A stretch of 38,424 nucleotides of DNA from NCBI GenBank assembly GCA_030836185.1, contig JAURQH010000001.1, positions 1-38,424 on the forward strand, given 5' to 3'. The first letter of the stretch is position 1, and every line of letters begins with the position of its first letter. Made by a program: the position numbers and the translations under genes. Under the pieces are notes generated by a model. It was given only the letters and a program-made list of their open reading frames with translations. It had not been told where the DNA came from and did no database searches. Source of the stretch: Planctomycetota bacterium. Its GTDB lineage: Bacteria; Planctomycetota; Planctomycetia; Planctomycetales; Planctomycetaceae. This document shows positions 17,181 through 24,750 of this stretch, piece by piece.

Positions 17181-18638
17181 ATGAATCATTCTCGACGATC
17201 ATTTATGGGTAGCGTCACGAACGGCCTGCAAGGCATCGCGCTGGCATCGCTGTTCAGCAATGACCTCTACCAGTCTTCCGATTTGCTCGCTGCCGAAGGG
17301 CATGAACTGCACAAGTCTCGCGCTCATAATCTGCTCCCCAAGCAGCCACACTTCAAACCGCGGGCGAAAGCCGTCATTCAATTGATGATGCAGGGGGGAC
17401 CCTCACAAGTCGATTTGTTTGACTACAAGCCGGAACTCGAAAAAAATCATGGCAAATCGATCTTGAAAGAGATTGCCAAAGATTTATCGTCTCCTGATTC
17501 CGCAGGAGGGTTGATGCGGTCACCATTTGAGTTTGCTCAACACGGTGAATGTGGCATGTGGGTTTCAGAACTGATGCCTCACCTGACTAAACATGTCGAT
17601 GACATCGCCTTGGTGCGATCGATGTACAATACACATCAGAATCACGAACCGGCGATTTACAAAATTCAATCGGGCAAAACGATGCCCGGCTTGCCGACAC
17701 TCGGAGCGTGGACCGTTTACGGCTTGGGCAGCGAAAATCAGAATCTCCCCGCGTATGTCGTTCTTGCGAATCCTGATGGACGTTTGCCAGTCAACACCGT
17801 GCAAAATTGGCAACCCGGTTACCTACCTCCACTTTATCAGGGGACAAGAATTCGCGCGAAAGGAACGCCGATCCTGAATCTCCAATCGGAAACGGAAGAA
17901 CCAGATGCCGTCGTTGACCTCAGTCGAGATTTGCTGGGTCGCCTTGATCGTATCCATCAATCAAAACGTGCCGGTCATTTGCAATTGGATGCTCGTATCG
18001 CGAGTTACGAATTAGCCGCCCGTATGCAGGTCTCTGCGAATGAAGCTCTCGACCTTTCCACAGAGACCGAAGAAACATTGAGCAACTATGGGATTGATGA
18101 AAAGGAGACTGACAATTTTGGTCGTCAATGTTTGCTCGCTCGTCGATTGGTAGAAAGTGGCGTTCGATTTATTCAGGTCCATCCACCCGGACAAGGCTGG
18201 GACAATCATAGTAACATTGGTACGTCGCTGCCCAACATCTGCAAGCAAACTGATAAACCCGTCGCCGGGTTACTGGCTGACCTGAAACAACGCGGATTGA
18301 TGGATGACGTGCTCGTCGTTTGGGGTGGTGAATTTGGTCGCTTACCCATCGCGCAGTTACGTGGCGATGATCCCAAAAAATCAGGTCGCGATCATGGGCC
18401 GGCTGGCTTTTCTGTTTGGTTCGCCGGGGCGGGTATCAAAGGAGGAACCATTTACGGATCAACCGATGAGATCGGTTGGCGGGCTGCCGAAAATCGGGTA
18501 AGTGTCGCTGATTGGCATGCCACCATTTTGCATTTGCTGGGCATGGACAACGAACATCTCTACTATGAATCACATGGATTCAAGGAACGCATTACCGGCG
18601 TGGAAAAAGTCCGAGTCGTCAAAGAGATCTTCTCATAA
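17181..18638 (+). CDS. DUF1501 protein, Tat-exported, sulfatase-like fold
   Basis: The 485-aa protein has the twin-arginine motif SRRSFMGS at the start. DUF1501 features are AVIQLMMQGGPSQVDLFDYK, the DIALVRSMYNTHQNHEPAIY loop, PTLGAWTVYGLGSENQNLPA, the HPPGQGWDNHSN metal-loop-like segment and VVWGGEFGRLP followed by GRDHGPAGFSVWFAGAGIKG. The fold belongs to the alkaline phosphatase/sulfatase superfamily and the retained histidines and aspartates suggest metal binding; the substrate is unknown. ATG 17181 places the Tat signal correctly; TTG 17163 is an unlikely alternative. It ends the operon and faces the hydroxyacid dehydrogenase gene 23 bp away. It is a paralogue of 32413-33852. Confidence 0.9.
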   Translation: MNHSRRSFMGSVTNGLQGIALASLFSNDLYQSSDLLAAEGHELHKSRAHNLLPKQPHFKPRAKAVIQLMMQGGPSQVDLFDYKPELEKNHGKSILKEIAKDLSSPDSAGGLMRSPFEFAQHGECGMWVSELMPHLTKHVDDIALVRSMYNTHQNHEPAIYKIQSGKTMPGLPTLGAWTVYGLGSENQNLPAYVVLANPDGRLPVNTVQNWQPGYLPPLYQGTRIRAKGTPILNLQSETEEPDAVVDLSRDLLGRLDRIHQSKRAGHLQLDARIASYELAARMQVSANEALDLSTETEETLSNYGIDEKETDNFGRQCLLARRLVESGVRFIQVHPPGQGWDNHSNIGTSLPNICKQTDKPVAGLLADLKQRGLMDDVLVVWGGEFGRLPIAQLRGDDPKKSGRDHGPAGFSVWFAGAGIKGGTIYGSTDEIGWRAAENRVSVADWHATILHLLGMDNEHLYYESHGFKERITGVEKVRVVKEIFS

Positions 18639-18661
18639 TCAGTTGGGTTGATCAGCGATCT

Positions 18662-19666
18662 TCAATACCATTTTTCTTTATCAACGAGGGTTAGCAATTC
18701 TTTTCCCGCGACATACCGACGGATATTCTCTAACAGCGTTTCCAGATGGCGTTCACTGACCCGAGGTGAAGCGGCTGCGATGTGTGGAGTCAGAATGACA
18801 TTCTCCATTCCCCATAATGCGTGGTCTCCGGGCAATGGCTCAGTCTCAAAAACATCCAAACCCGCCCCCGCGATTACGTTCTGTTCAAGAGCCATCGTCA
18901 GATCGGCCAAATCGACGATGATTCCACGCCCAATGTTAATCAAATAGGCCGACTGTTTCATTGTCTGAAACTGTTCTCGTCCGAATAGTTTTTCGGTCTT
19001 GGGTGTGTGGGGTGCAGCAATCACCACGAAATCGCTGATAGCCAGCAAATCATTGAGACGTTCCGGTTCCCACAATTTCAAACCAATGTCTGGTACTGTG
19101 GATTCCTTTGCGTCGATGCCACAAACTTTCATGCCGAATGCTTTACCGCGACGACAAATCTCGGCCCCGATACTGCCCACGCCTACGACTCCCAATGTGC
19201 AGTCGGAAAGGTGCAAATGTCTGAGGTCGATACCACTTGCGAATCCTGGCCCGGTCGAAAAACTTTGACGGCTCGTCTCATTACCAATCGGTTCCCATTT
19301 GTGTTCAATTTGATGTCGTAGATAACGATGCAAATTGCGGGCAAACATTAAAATGTAAACAAACACGTGGTCAGCAATCACATCGTTGAAGAGACCACGC
19401 ATGTTGCTCAATTGGCACGGGTGCGTGATCAATTCAGGAAACAGATAATGTTCGAGGCTCGCAGTGGGTGATTGGACCCATTCGAGCCGTTGCGCTGCCG
19501 CCAGTAACTCGGGTGTCATCTTTCCAAAAAAGGCGGTCGCATCGACAATCTCAACAAGAGCGAGTTCGCCATCTTCTGTATTTACGACCAGCATGTCGCC
19601 GGCAGCCTCACAAATACTTTTGAGACGAAACTCTTCAACAGCGGGATAAAGCAGAAGTTTTTTCAT
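18662..19666 (-). CDS. D-2-hydroxyacid dehydrogenase
   Basis: The 334-aa protein has the NAD(P)-dependent D-2-hydroxyacid dehydrogenase fold, oxidising or reducing 2-hydroxy/2-keto acids in the cytosol. The Rossmann motif GVGSIG is at 162-167. The catalytic triad is present as Arg 247 (NIGRGIIVD), Glu 276 (DVFETEP) and His 295 (LTPHIAAAS). Length and layout match the glyoxylate/hydroxypyruvate reductase and phosphoglycerate dehydrogenase relatives. The substrate is undetermined; the D-3-phosphoglycerate subfamily is not indicated because no ACT domain follows. It is transcribed away from the PQQ-propeller gene through a 114-bp gap, and converges with the DUF1501 gene. Confidence 0.9.
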   Translation of the reverse strand: MKKLLLYPAVEEFRLKSICEAAGDMLVVNTEDGELALVEIVDATAFFGKMTPELLAAAQRLEWVQSPTASLEHYLFPELITHPCQLSNMRGLFNDVIADHVFVYILMFARNLHRYLRHQIEHKWEPIGNETSRQSFSTGPGFASGIDLRHLHLSDCTLGVVGVGSIGAEICRRGKAFGMKVCGIDAKESTVPDIGLKLWEPERLNDLLAISDFVVIAAPHTPKTEKLFGREQFQTMKQSAYLINIGRGIIVDLADLTMALEQNVIAGAGLDVFETEPLPGDHALWGMENVILTPHIAAASPRVSERHLETLLENIRRYVAGKELLTLVDKEKWY

Positions 19667-19780
19667 GCCGTTAGTTTAATGAAAAGAGGATGAGAATCAC
19701 AATTCATAAAAAGAGAGTGTCGTGGCTGATTTTTAACAGATACCATGTCGATATCAGCCTCATTCTCGAAAGTTTCCATC

Positions 19781-21091
19781 ATGAATCCCTTACCATTGTT
19801 CGGCTTGACCTTTCTCTTGTTTTTCATCACCTCACTGAGCACATTTGCCGAAGATTGGAACCATTGGCGTGGACAGAATCGAGACGATCATATCTCTGAA
19901 AAATCCGGTTGGACGGGGACGAAGTGGCCGCTGACAGAAGCGTGGGAAATCGAGGTGGGTGAGGGCTCGACTTCGCCAATTGTTGTCGGCAATCATGTAA
20001 TCACGATGGGGTATGTTGACGGACAGGAATTTGTCAGAGCCTTCGATCTGAAGACAGGGAAACCAATTTGGTCACAATCGTACGCCGCCCCTCGATATGG
20101 CCGGCATGCCGTCGGAGACAAAGGGCTTTATTTCGGGACGACCGCGTCACCCGAGTTCGATGAAGAGACGAAATACGTTTATACGCTTGGTTGCGACGGC
20201 GAACTCGCTTGCTGGGATACGGCAAACGCTGGAGCAGAAGTCTGGAGAAAGAATCTCTATGACATCTACAAAATGGAGCAGCGTCCGGGAGAAGGGGAAC
20301 GGCATCGCAATCGTCGCGATTATGGGTATATCTGTGCCCCTCGTGTTTATCAAAACTGGTTACTGGTGGAAACGGGAGGAAATGCGGGGACCGTTTGCGC
20401 GTTTGATAAACGCACCGGGAAGCAAGTCTGGGCCTCTCAGCACAAAGACGATGCCGGTCATAGTGGTGGCATCGTCATTATGAATGTGGAAGGTAAACCG
20501 TGCTTGGGCATTCTGACCTTTCAAGAGTTTCTGGTGATGCGATTAGATGCCGATCACGAAGGAGAAACGGTCGGCACGTACGCTTGGCCATCCGCCTATG
20601 CCAACAATTTACTGACACCGACTGTGCAAGATGATAAAGTTCTTATCAGTTCGTGGCATAGTTTTGGTAAGCGAGCCAACCCGACCATGCATCAAGTCCG
20701 AGTGACACTGAAAGGAATCGAAAAAGTTTGGGAGCAACCGGTCAGTTCACATCTTTGTAGTCCGATCATTGCGAACAATCGCATCTATATTGCTGGGCCG
20801 GAACTGTATTGTCTTGATTTCAAAACCGGAGAAACCATCTGGAAAGGGGCCGGTTTCAATTACGGCGGTTTTTGTACGTTGACACAAGATGACAGGCTCG
20901 TTGTGCTCGGTAATCGTGGGAAGTTACGATTGATCGATACAGTCGGTCATCAACAAACCGAGTATCGGGAACTGGCATTGCAGAAGACGCTCACGCAGGA
21001 TGATATCTGGTCACAAGTGGTGATCAGTCATGGATACATTCTCTGCAAAGATGTACGGGGACGAATCCTCTGTTTGCAGATTGGTGAATGA
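19781..21091 (+). CDS. PQQ-like beta-propeller protein (BamB/quinoprotein dehydrogenase-like), exported
   Basis: The 436-aa protein starts at ATG 19781 with a signal peptide MNPLPLFGLTFLLFFITSLS and cleavage near FAE. An ATG at 19745 in frame is less good. The body is repeats of propeller blades, with WNHWRGQNRDD at the start and blade signatures such as VRAFDLKTGKPIWSQ, VCAFDKRTGKQVWASQ and LYCLDFKTGETIWKG. Planctomycetes carry many such secreted propellers; some are annotated as BamB-like and most have no known function. Catalytic PQQ-dehydrogenase residues are not evident, so a binding or scaffold role is as likely as an enzyme. It is divergent from the hydroxyacid dehydrogenase and convergent with the ceramidase-like gene. 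Confidence 0.85.
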   Translation: MNPLPLFGLTFLLFFITSLSTFAEDWNHWRGQNRDDHISEKSGWTGTKWPLTEAWEIEVGEGSTSPIVVGNHVITMGYVDGQEFVRAFDLKTGKPIWSQSYAAPRYGRHAVGDKGLYFGTTASPEFDEETKYVYTLGCDGELACWDTANAGAEVWRKNLYDIYKMEQRPGEGERHRNRRDYGYICAPRVYQNWLLVETGGNAGTVCAFDKRTGKQVWASQHKDDAGHSGGIVIMNVEGKPCLGILTFQEFLVMRLDADHEGETVGTYAWPSAYANNLLTPTVQDDKVLISSWHSFGKRANPTMHQVRVTLKGIEKVWEQPVSSHLCSPIIANNRIYIAGPELYCLDFKTGETIWKGAGFNYGGFCTLTQDDRLVVLGNRGKLRLIDTVGHQQTEYRELALQKTLTQDDIWSQVVISHGYILCKDVRGRILCLQIGE

Positions 21092-21173
21092 AAGTCCGAG
21101 CTTTCAACATTCAGAGAATGAGAGATCGAAAGCGTCACACAAGAATTGTTGATCACTTCTGATCGTTCAACAT
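21086..21173. terminator. Two weak hairpins between the convergent propeller and ceramidase-like genes
   Basis: TGAAAG (21089-21094) pairs with CTTTCA (21101-21106) around the propeller stop codon. GATCA-CTTC-TGATC lies at 21151-21164, over the stop of the opposite gene. Both stems are short and lack a T-tract, so termination is only possible. Confidence 0.25.
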
Positions 21174-22559
21174 CTTCAGAAGGGTCTCTGTGATCTTGAC
21201 TGAAGCCTCGGTTTCCAGATAACTCCATCCCGACCGCCAGGTTTCGTATCCTCCCAAGGCGTGCTGCTTCGGTGTGGGCAGGTATCCGTTGTAGCCATTC
21301 GCTAAAGCAACCACCATGGTATGGCGAAACGGCGATTTCTGCTTGATCTCTCGCCCGATGTCGGCAAAAACTTCACACGGTATCGTCACAATGGCCAGAT
21401 CTCCCAAAATGATTGTTTGAAGTTTAAGTGTCACGGTCGGCTTCGCCTCCGACAAACGAACAGATTCTTGGGCGTAAACTTCGTTGATCGTGAGTCGATT
21501 GGGGTCGGCGGCTTGCTTGAGGAGTTCTTTCGCGCGCTTCAACTCATTCGCACCGGGTTGTCGGATACCGAGCGTCAATTCCTGTTCGATCATTTGTATT
21601 TTCATGTCGCTTCGATAAGAAATATCGTCCTCGACCGTCGCGAACTTTTTCACCACGGCAGAGGCCACTTCTTGCACACGTATAAACTTTGGCTTTGATT
21701 CTCTCGGTTCACGAAACTGATAATTATTCACGTCGCCGCTGGCACCATTCGACATCATGCCGACAAAGGAAGCCTCTGCTTGCAAATGAGATTGTATTTG
21801 CCGAGCGAACTCTCCGAAGTAATCTGCGGAGAGCTGGTCCGATGGTATTCCTCCTACATAATGCAAACCATAATTGGCAAACATTGCGACTGATTTTTGC
21901 TGTTGATTTCTGAGTGACAGAAAGGTGATTTCGGGATCGACAGGACCAGCCGGCTTGAGGAGCACATCGATACCACGCGGGGGATTTGTGCGGACTAAAT
22001 CTTCGGTCCCGCCGAACGGATTGGCAACCATCGCGGACTCTTTGACAAACCAACGGCGGTTCGAGACTTCTTCGGGAAGGAATGCGACTTTCCATCCCAA
22101 TTCAATTTTTTGCAGGTTCTTGTCTGCGGCAACAATCGATTGCGAAATCTGACGAGTGAGCTGTTTGATGTATGCGGGATCGGGATGACATTGCGCGAGA
22201 GGTGCCGCAGTGGGGGCGGTGTGCGTGTGAGTCGCCGAGGTCAGCATACGATGTATGGGAATGCCGGTTTTTCTCGAAGCCTCCCGCTTGGCCGCATCGT
22301 AGATATTCCGTGTGATCAGACAACTGTCACAAACGACCATGGCAATTTTTGTTTTTCCATCATCGAGAACGATGCAACGTGCGTGCAAGCGGTCGTGAGC
22401 ATCTTTGGCCTGACGGTCCTGAAATCCCCCCGTCATCGATACGGGAAGTTTTAGCGGGGTGATATCGATTGCCGCCGCCCCACCGCGAAGTTCACTGGCA
22501 ACGACACTCGATGATTGAGTGCTCAGAAAAAGCAAGAGTGATAAAATAACTCGCCACAT
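21153..22559 (-). CDS. Neutral/alkaline ceramidase-like protein, exported
   Basis: The 468-aa protein has a signal peptide (MWRVILSLLLFLSTQSSSVV, then ASE). Family marks are AAIDITPLKLPVSMTGGF, the histidine loop MLTSATHTHTAPTAAP, NYGLHYVGGI, MSNGASGDVNNYQF and the C-terminal VALANGYNGYLPTPKQH. The same motifs occur in the protein at 1053-2402, but here a secretion signal is present. Zinc-dependent amide hydrolysis is the family activity; ceramides may not be the substrate in a planctomycete, and many relatives are annotated only by domain. It diverges from the small operon at 22717 across 157 bp. Confidence 0.85.
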   Translation of the reverse strand: MWRVILSLLLFLSTQSSSVVASELRGGAAAIDITPLKLPVSMTGGFQDRQAKDAHDRLHARCIVLDDGKTKIAMVVCDSCLITRNIYDAAKREASRKTGIPIHRMLTSATHTHTAPTAAPLAQCHPDPAYIKQLTRQISQSIVAADKNLQKIELGWKVAFLPEEVSNRRWFVKESAMVANPFGGTEDLVRTNPPRGIDVLLKPAGPVDPEITFLSLRNQQQKSVAMFANYGLHYVGGIPSDQLSADYFGEFARQIQSHLQAEASFVGMMSNGASGDVNNYQFREPRESKPKFIRVQEVASAVVKKFATVEDDISYRSDMKIQMIEQELTLGIRQPGANELKRAKELLKQAADPNRLTINEVYAQESVRLSEAKPTVTLKLQTIILGDLAIVTIPCEVFADIGREIKQKSPFRHTMVVALANGYNGYLPTPKQHALGGYETWRSGWSYLETEASVKITETLLKMLNDQK

Positions 22560-22574
22560 AAGACTTAATCTCCA

Positions 22575-22677
22575 ATGAAATTACCCTCAAACTGGAATAC
22601 GTAGTTTAACAGAAGATTGGGACTTCGACTCCGAGATTCTTGAAGAAGCGATTCGACAAATCGAGAAGTCCTCCTAG
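22575..22677 (+). pseudogene. Possible small gene broken by a one-base frameshift
   Basis: From ATG 22575 a frame gives MKLPSNWNT and stops at 22602-22604. One frame over, after that point, a protein-like acidic stretch LTEDWDFDSEILEEAIRQIE runs to a TAG at 22675. Joined, they would make a protein of about 34 aa just upstream of the small operon. The ATG is only 15 bp from the opposite gene's start, so its expression is doubtful. It may be a real frameshift, a sequencing error or chance. Confidence 0.25.
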
Positions 22678-22716
22678 AAATAAGAGAACATCACTTTTAC
22701 TTTGAGGAGCTAAGCA

Positions 22717-22923
22717 ATGTCGACTGTTGAAGAAACGAAAAGCTGGCCTGATTTGGCCATTGGTTTGTATGATCGCTTGAACGAGCGAAATGCGGAAATT
22801 GTTTATGATTTCGATCACTTCGAAGTCAATATTCCGTCTGCTGCCAAAGATTCTGCGGCACATGCGCCCTGGAAGTTGAAAGGAAAACTGAAAATCACCA
22901 CCCGCAATGGCGTGTCTGGATGA
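22717..22923 (+). CDS. Small protein of unknown function (68 aa), first gene of a three-gene operon
   Basis: A strong ribosome site GAGGAG lies 8 nt before the ATG at 22717, and the frame ends with ATGA overlap into the next gene. The product is soluble and mixed-charge, with EIVYDFDHFEVNIP and APWKLKGKLKITTRNG as its conserved-looking parts. No signal peptide, helix or known motif is seen. The tight coupling to 22920 suggests the two small proteins act together. I do not recognise the family. Confidence 0.65.
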   Translation: MSTVEETKSWPDLAIGLYDRLNERNAEIVYDFDHFEVNIPSAAKDSAAHAPWKLKGKLKITTRNGVSG

Positions 22924-23198
22924 GTGATTTTAAAGCCGTTGAGAGACTTTGTGCTCTGGAAATTGATCTCGACCTGGAAGTGTCTCACCAGGGCCAGACG
23001 TTTCATTTACGCGGTCAGGGAAAGACATATGAATTGGTCTTTTCGAGTTGGAGGAGTCTGCTCAAATTTCTAAAAAGCTTACGTAATGGTCGAGTTGGCT
23101 GGAGAGAACTACGACAGACTCGTACAATTTTAAAAGCTTCAGGTCGCCGACTTGGAGTGACTGTGAAGGGATACCAACGATTTTCATTCGGGGCATGA
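22920..23198 (+). CDS. Small protein of unknown function (92 aa), translationally coupled
   Basis: The start ATG overlaps the preceding TGA as ATGA, so it is likely translated by reinitiation. The 92-aa product has an N-terminal half with a strand pattern (IDLDLEVSHQGQTFHLRGQG), then a basic C-terminal half with repeated Arg/Lys (RNGRVGWRELRQTRTILKAS) ending GVTVKGYQRFSFGA. It has no signal peptide or membrane helix. The SDR gene begins 28 bp downstream. The family is unrecognised; pairing with 22717 as a two-subunit unit is inference. Confidence 0.65.
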   Translation: MSDFKAVERLCALEIDLDLEVSHQGQTFHLRGQGKTYELVFSSWRSLLKFLKSLRNGRVGWRELRQTRTILKASGRRLGVTVKGYQRFSFGA

Positions 23199-23226
23199 TG
23201 GCTATGTATCGCTTGAGAAAGAATCT

Positions 23227-24750
23227 ATGAAGCCCTCCGCAGAGACATCTCGTCCTCTGATTCTATTAACCGGTGCCACTGGTTATATAGGCGGGCGATT
23301 ATTGTCGAATCTCAGAAATCGAGACGATCTGCGGCTGCGCTGTCTGGCCAGAAACCCCAAGCATCTGGCGAATCAAATTGATGAAACTGTTGAGGTTGTG
23401 CAAGGTGATCTACTGGATACGAATTCCTTGGAAGCGGCTCTGAAAGATGTGACGACCGCTTATTACTTTGTCCATTCGATGGGAACCAACAAAGATTTTG
23501 AGGATCTTGATCGAAAAGCGGCTGAAAATTTTGTCTGCGCCGCTGACAAAGCAGGTGTCAAACGAATTGTGTATCTTGGTGGACTTGGTGACGCTGATCA
23601 TACACTCTCCAAGCACCTACGTAGTCGACAAGAAACGGGAGACATTCTCAGGCAATCCCAAGCGACTGTGATCGAATTTCGAGCTGCGATCGTCATCGGA
23701 TCTGGTTCACTCTCCTTTGAATTGATTCGAGCTTTGGTGGAGCGACTGCCGGTTATGATCTGTCCCAAATGGGTACGCGTGAAGACTCAACCAATTGCTG
23801 TCGAAGATATACTCGCCTATCTCGAAGAAGCGTTAACGGTCGATGTCAAGGAATCTCGTTTTATTGAGATCGGCGGTCCTGATCGCTGTTCTTACGGCAA
23901 CATCATGCAAGAATATGCTCGACAGCGCGGTCTCAAGCGCTGGATGATTCCTGTTCCCGTGTTGACGCCCCGACTTTCCAGTTTGTGGCTGGGGCTTGTG
24001 ACTCCCGTCTATGCGAGAATTGGTCGTAAATTGGTTGATAGCTTGAAATCACCAACCATCGTAACTGACGAATCTGGGAAAGACCTCTTTTCAGTGACTC
24101 CACGCGGGTTACAGGAAGCCATCGCGCGGGCGTTGGTCAACGAAGACCTGCGATTTGCGGAAACACGCTGGTCTGATTCCATCTCATCCGGTGGAGAAAT
24201 TCCCTCTTGGGGAGGACAGCGATTTTTATCCCGCGTTGTTGATTCCCGAACAATCGAAGTTGCAGCATCGCCTCACTCTGCGATGACTCCCATCAGGCAG
24301 ATTGGCGGTGAGAAAGGGTGGTACTACGGCGATTGGTTGTGGGGGCTGAGAGGTTTTCTGGATCTGTTGATGGGGGGAGTCGGCGTGCGACGAGGAAGGC
24401 GTGACCCGGAGATCCCCTACGTTGGTGATACCGTCGATTTCTGGAGAGTCGAAGTTTATGAACCCGATCATTTCTTACGATTGAGGGCTGAAATGAAAGT
24501 CCCCGGACGAGCTTGGTTGGAATTTGAAGTGTGCGAGACCGAAACTTCCAATGGCTCTCCCCGTTGTTCAATTCGCCAAACGGCATTATTCGATCCGGTC
24601 GGCTTATTTGGTCTTTGCTATTGGTATTCGCTTTATATTGTGCATCAATTTGTCTTCGCAGGTATGCTTCGAAATATTGGGAAGCAAGCAGAACGAGTTG
24701 AACGAGAATCAGAGACCACCGTACCATCCCTTGACTCGATTACTTCTTGA
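23227..24750 (+). CDS. SDR-family NAD(P)-binding protein with C-terminal DUF2867 domain
   Basis: The 507-aa protein has an extended SDR Rossmann domain (residues 1-~300), with nucleotide-binding motif LLTGATGYIGGRLL (GxxGxxG at 16-22), AYYFVHSMG and VKRIVYLGGLGD. The C-terminal ~170 residues carry DUF2867, including FWRVEVYEPDHFLRLRAEMK and VPGRAWLEFEV. The fusion is known in bacteria, often annotated as a nucleoside-diphosphate-sugar epimerase or NAD(P)H-binding protein; its substrate is unknown. The start ATG at 23227 has only a weak ribosome site. The gene follows the two small genes and its last 11 bases overlap the opposite-strand heme-binding protein gene. Confidence 0.85.
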   Translation: MKPSAETSRPLILLTGATGYIGGRLLSNLRNRDDLRLRCLARNPKHLANQIDETVEVVQGDLLDTNSLEAALKDVTTAYYFVHSMGTNKDFEDLDRKAAENFVCAADKAGVKRIVYLGGLGDADHTLSKHLRSRQETGDILRQSQATVIEFRAAIVIGSGSLSFELIRALVERLPVMICPKWVRVKTQPIAVEDILAYLEEALTVDVKESRFIEIGGPDRCSYGNIMQEYARQRGLKRWMIPVPVLTPRLSSLWLGLVTPVYARIGRKLVDSLKSPTIVTDESGKDLFSVTPRGLQEAIARALVNEDLRFAETRWSDSISSGGEIPSWGGQRFLSRVVDSRTIEVAASPHSAMTPIRQIGGEKGWYYGDWLWGLRGFLDLLMGGVGVRRGRRDPEIPYVGDTVDFWRVEVYEPDHFLRLRAEMKVPGRAWLEFEVCETETSNGSPRCSIRQTALFDPVGLFGLCYWYSLYIVHQFVFAGMLRNIGKQAERVERESETTVPSLDSITS

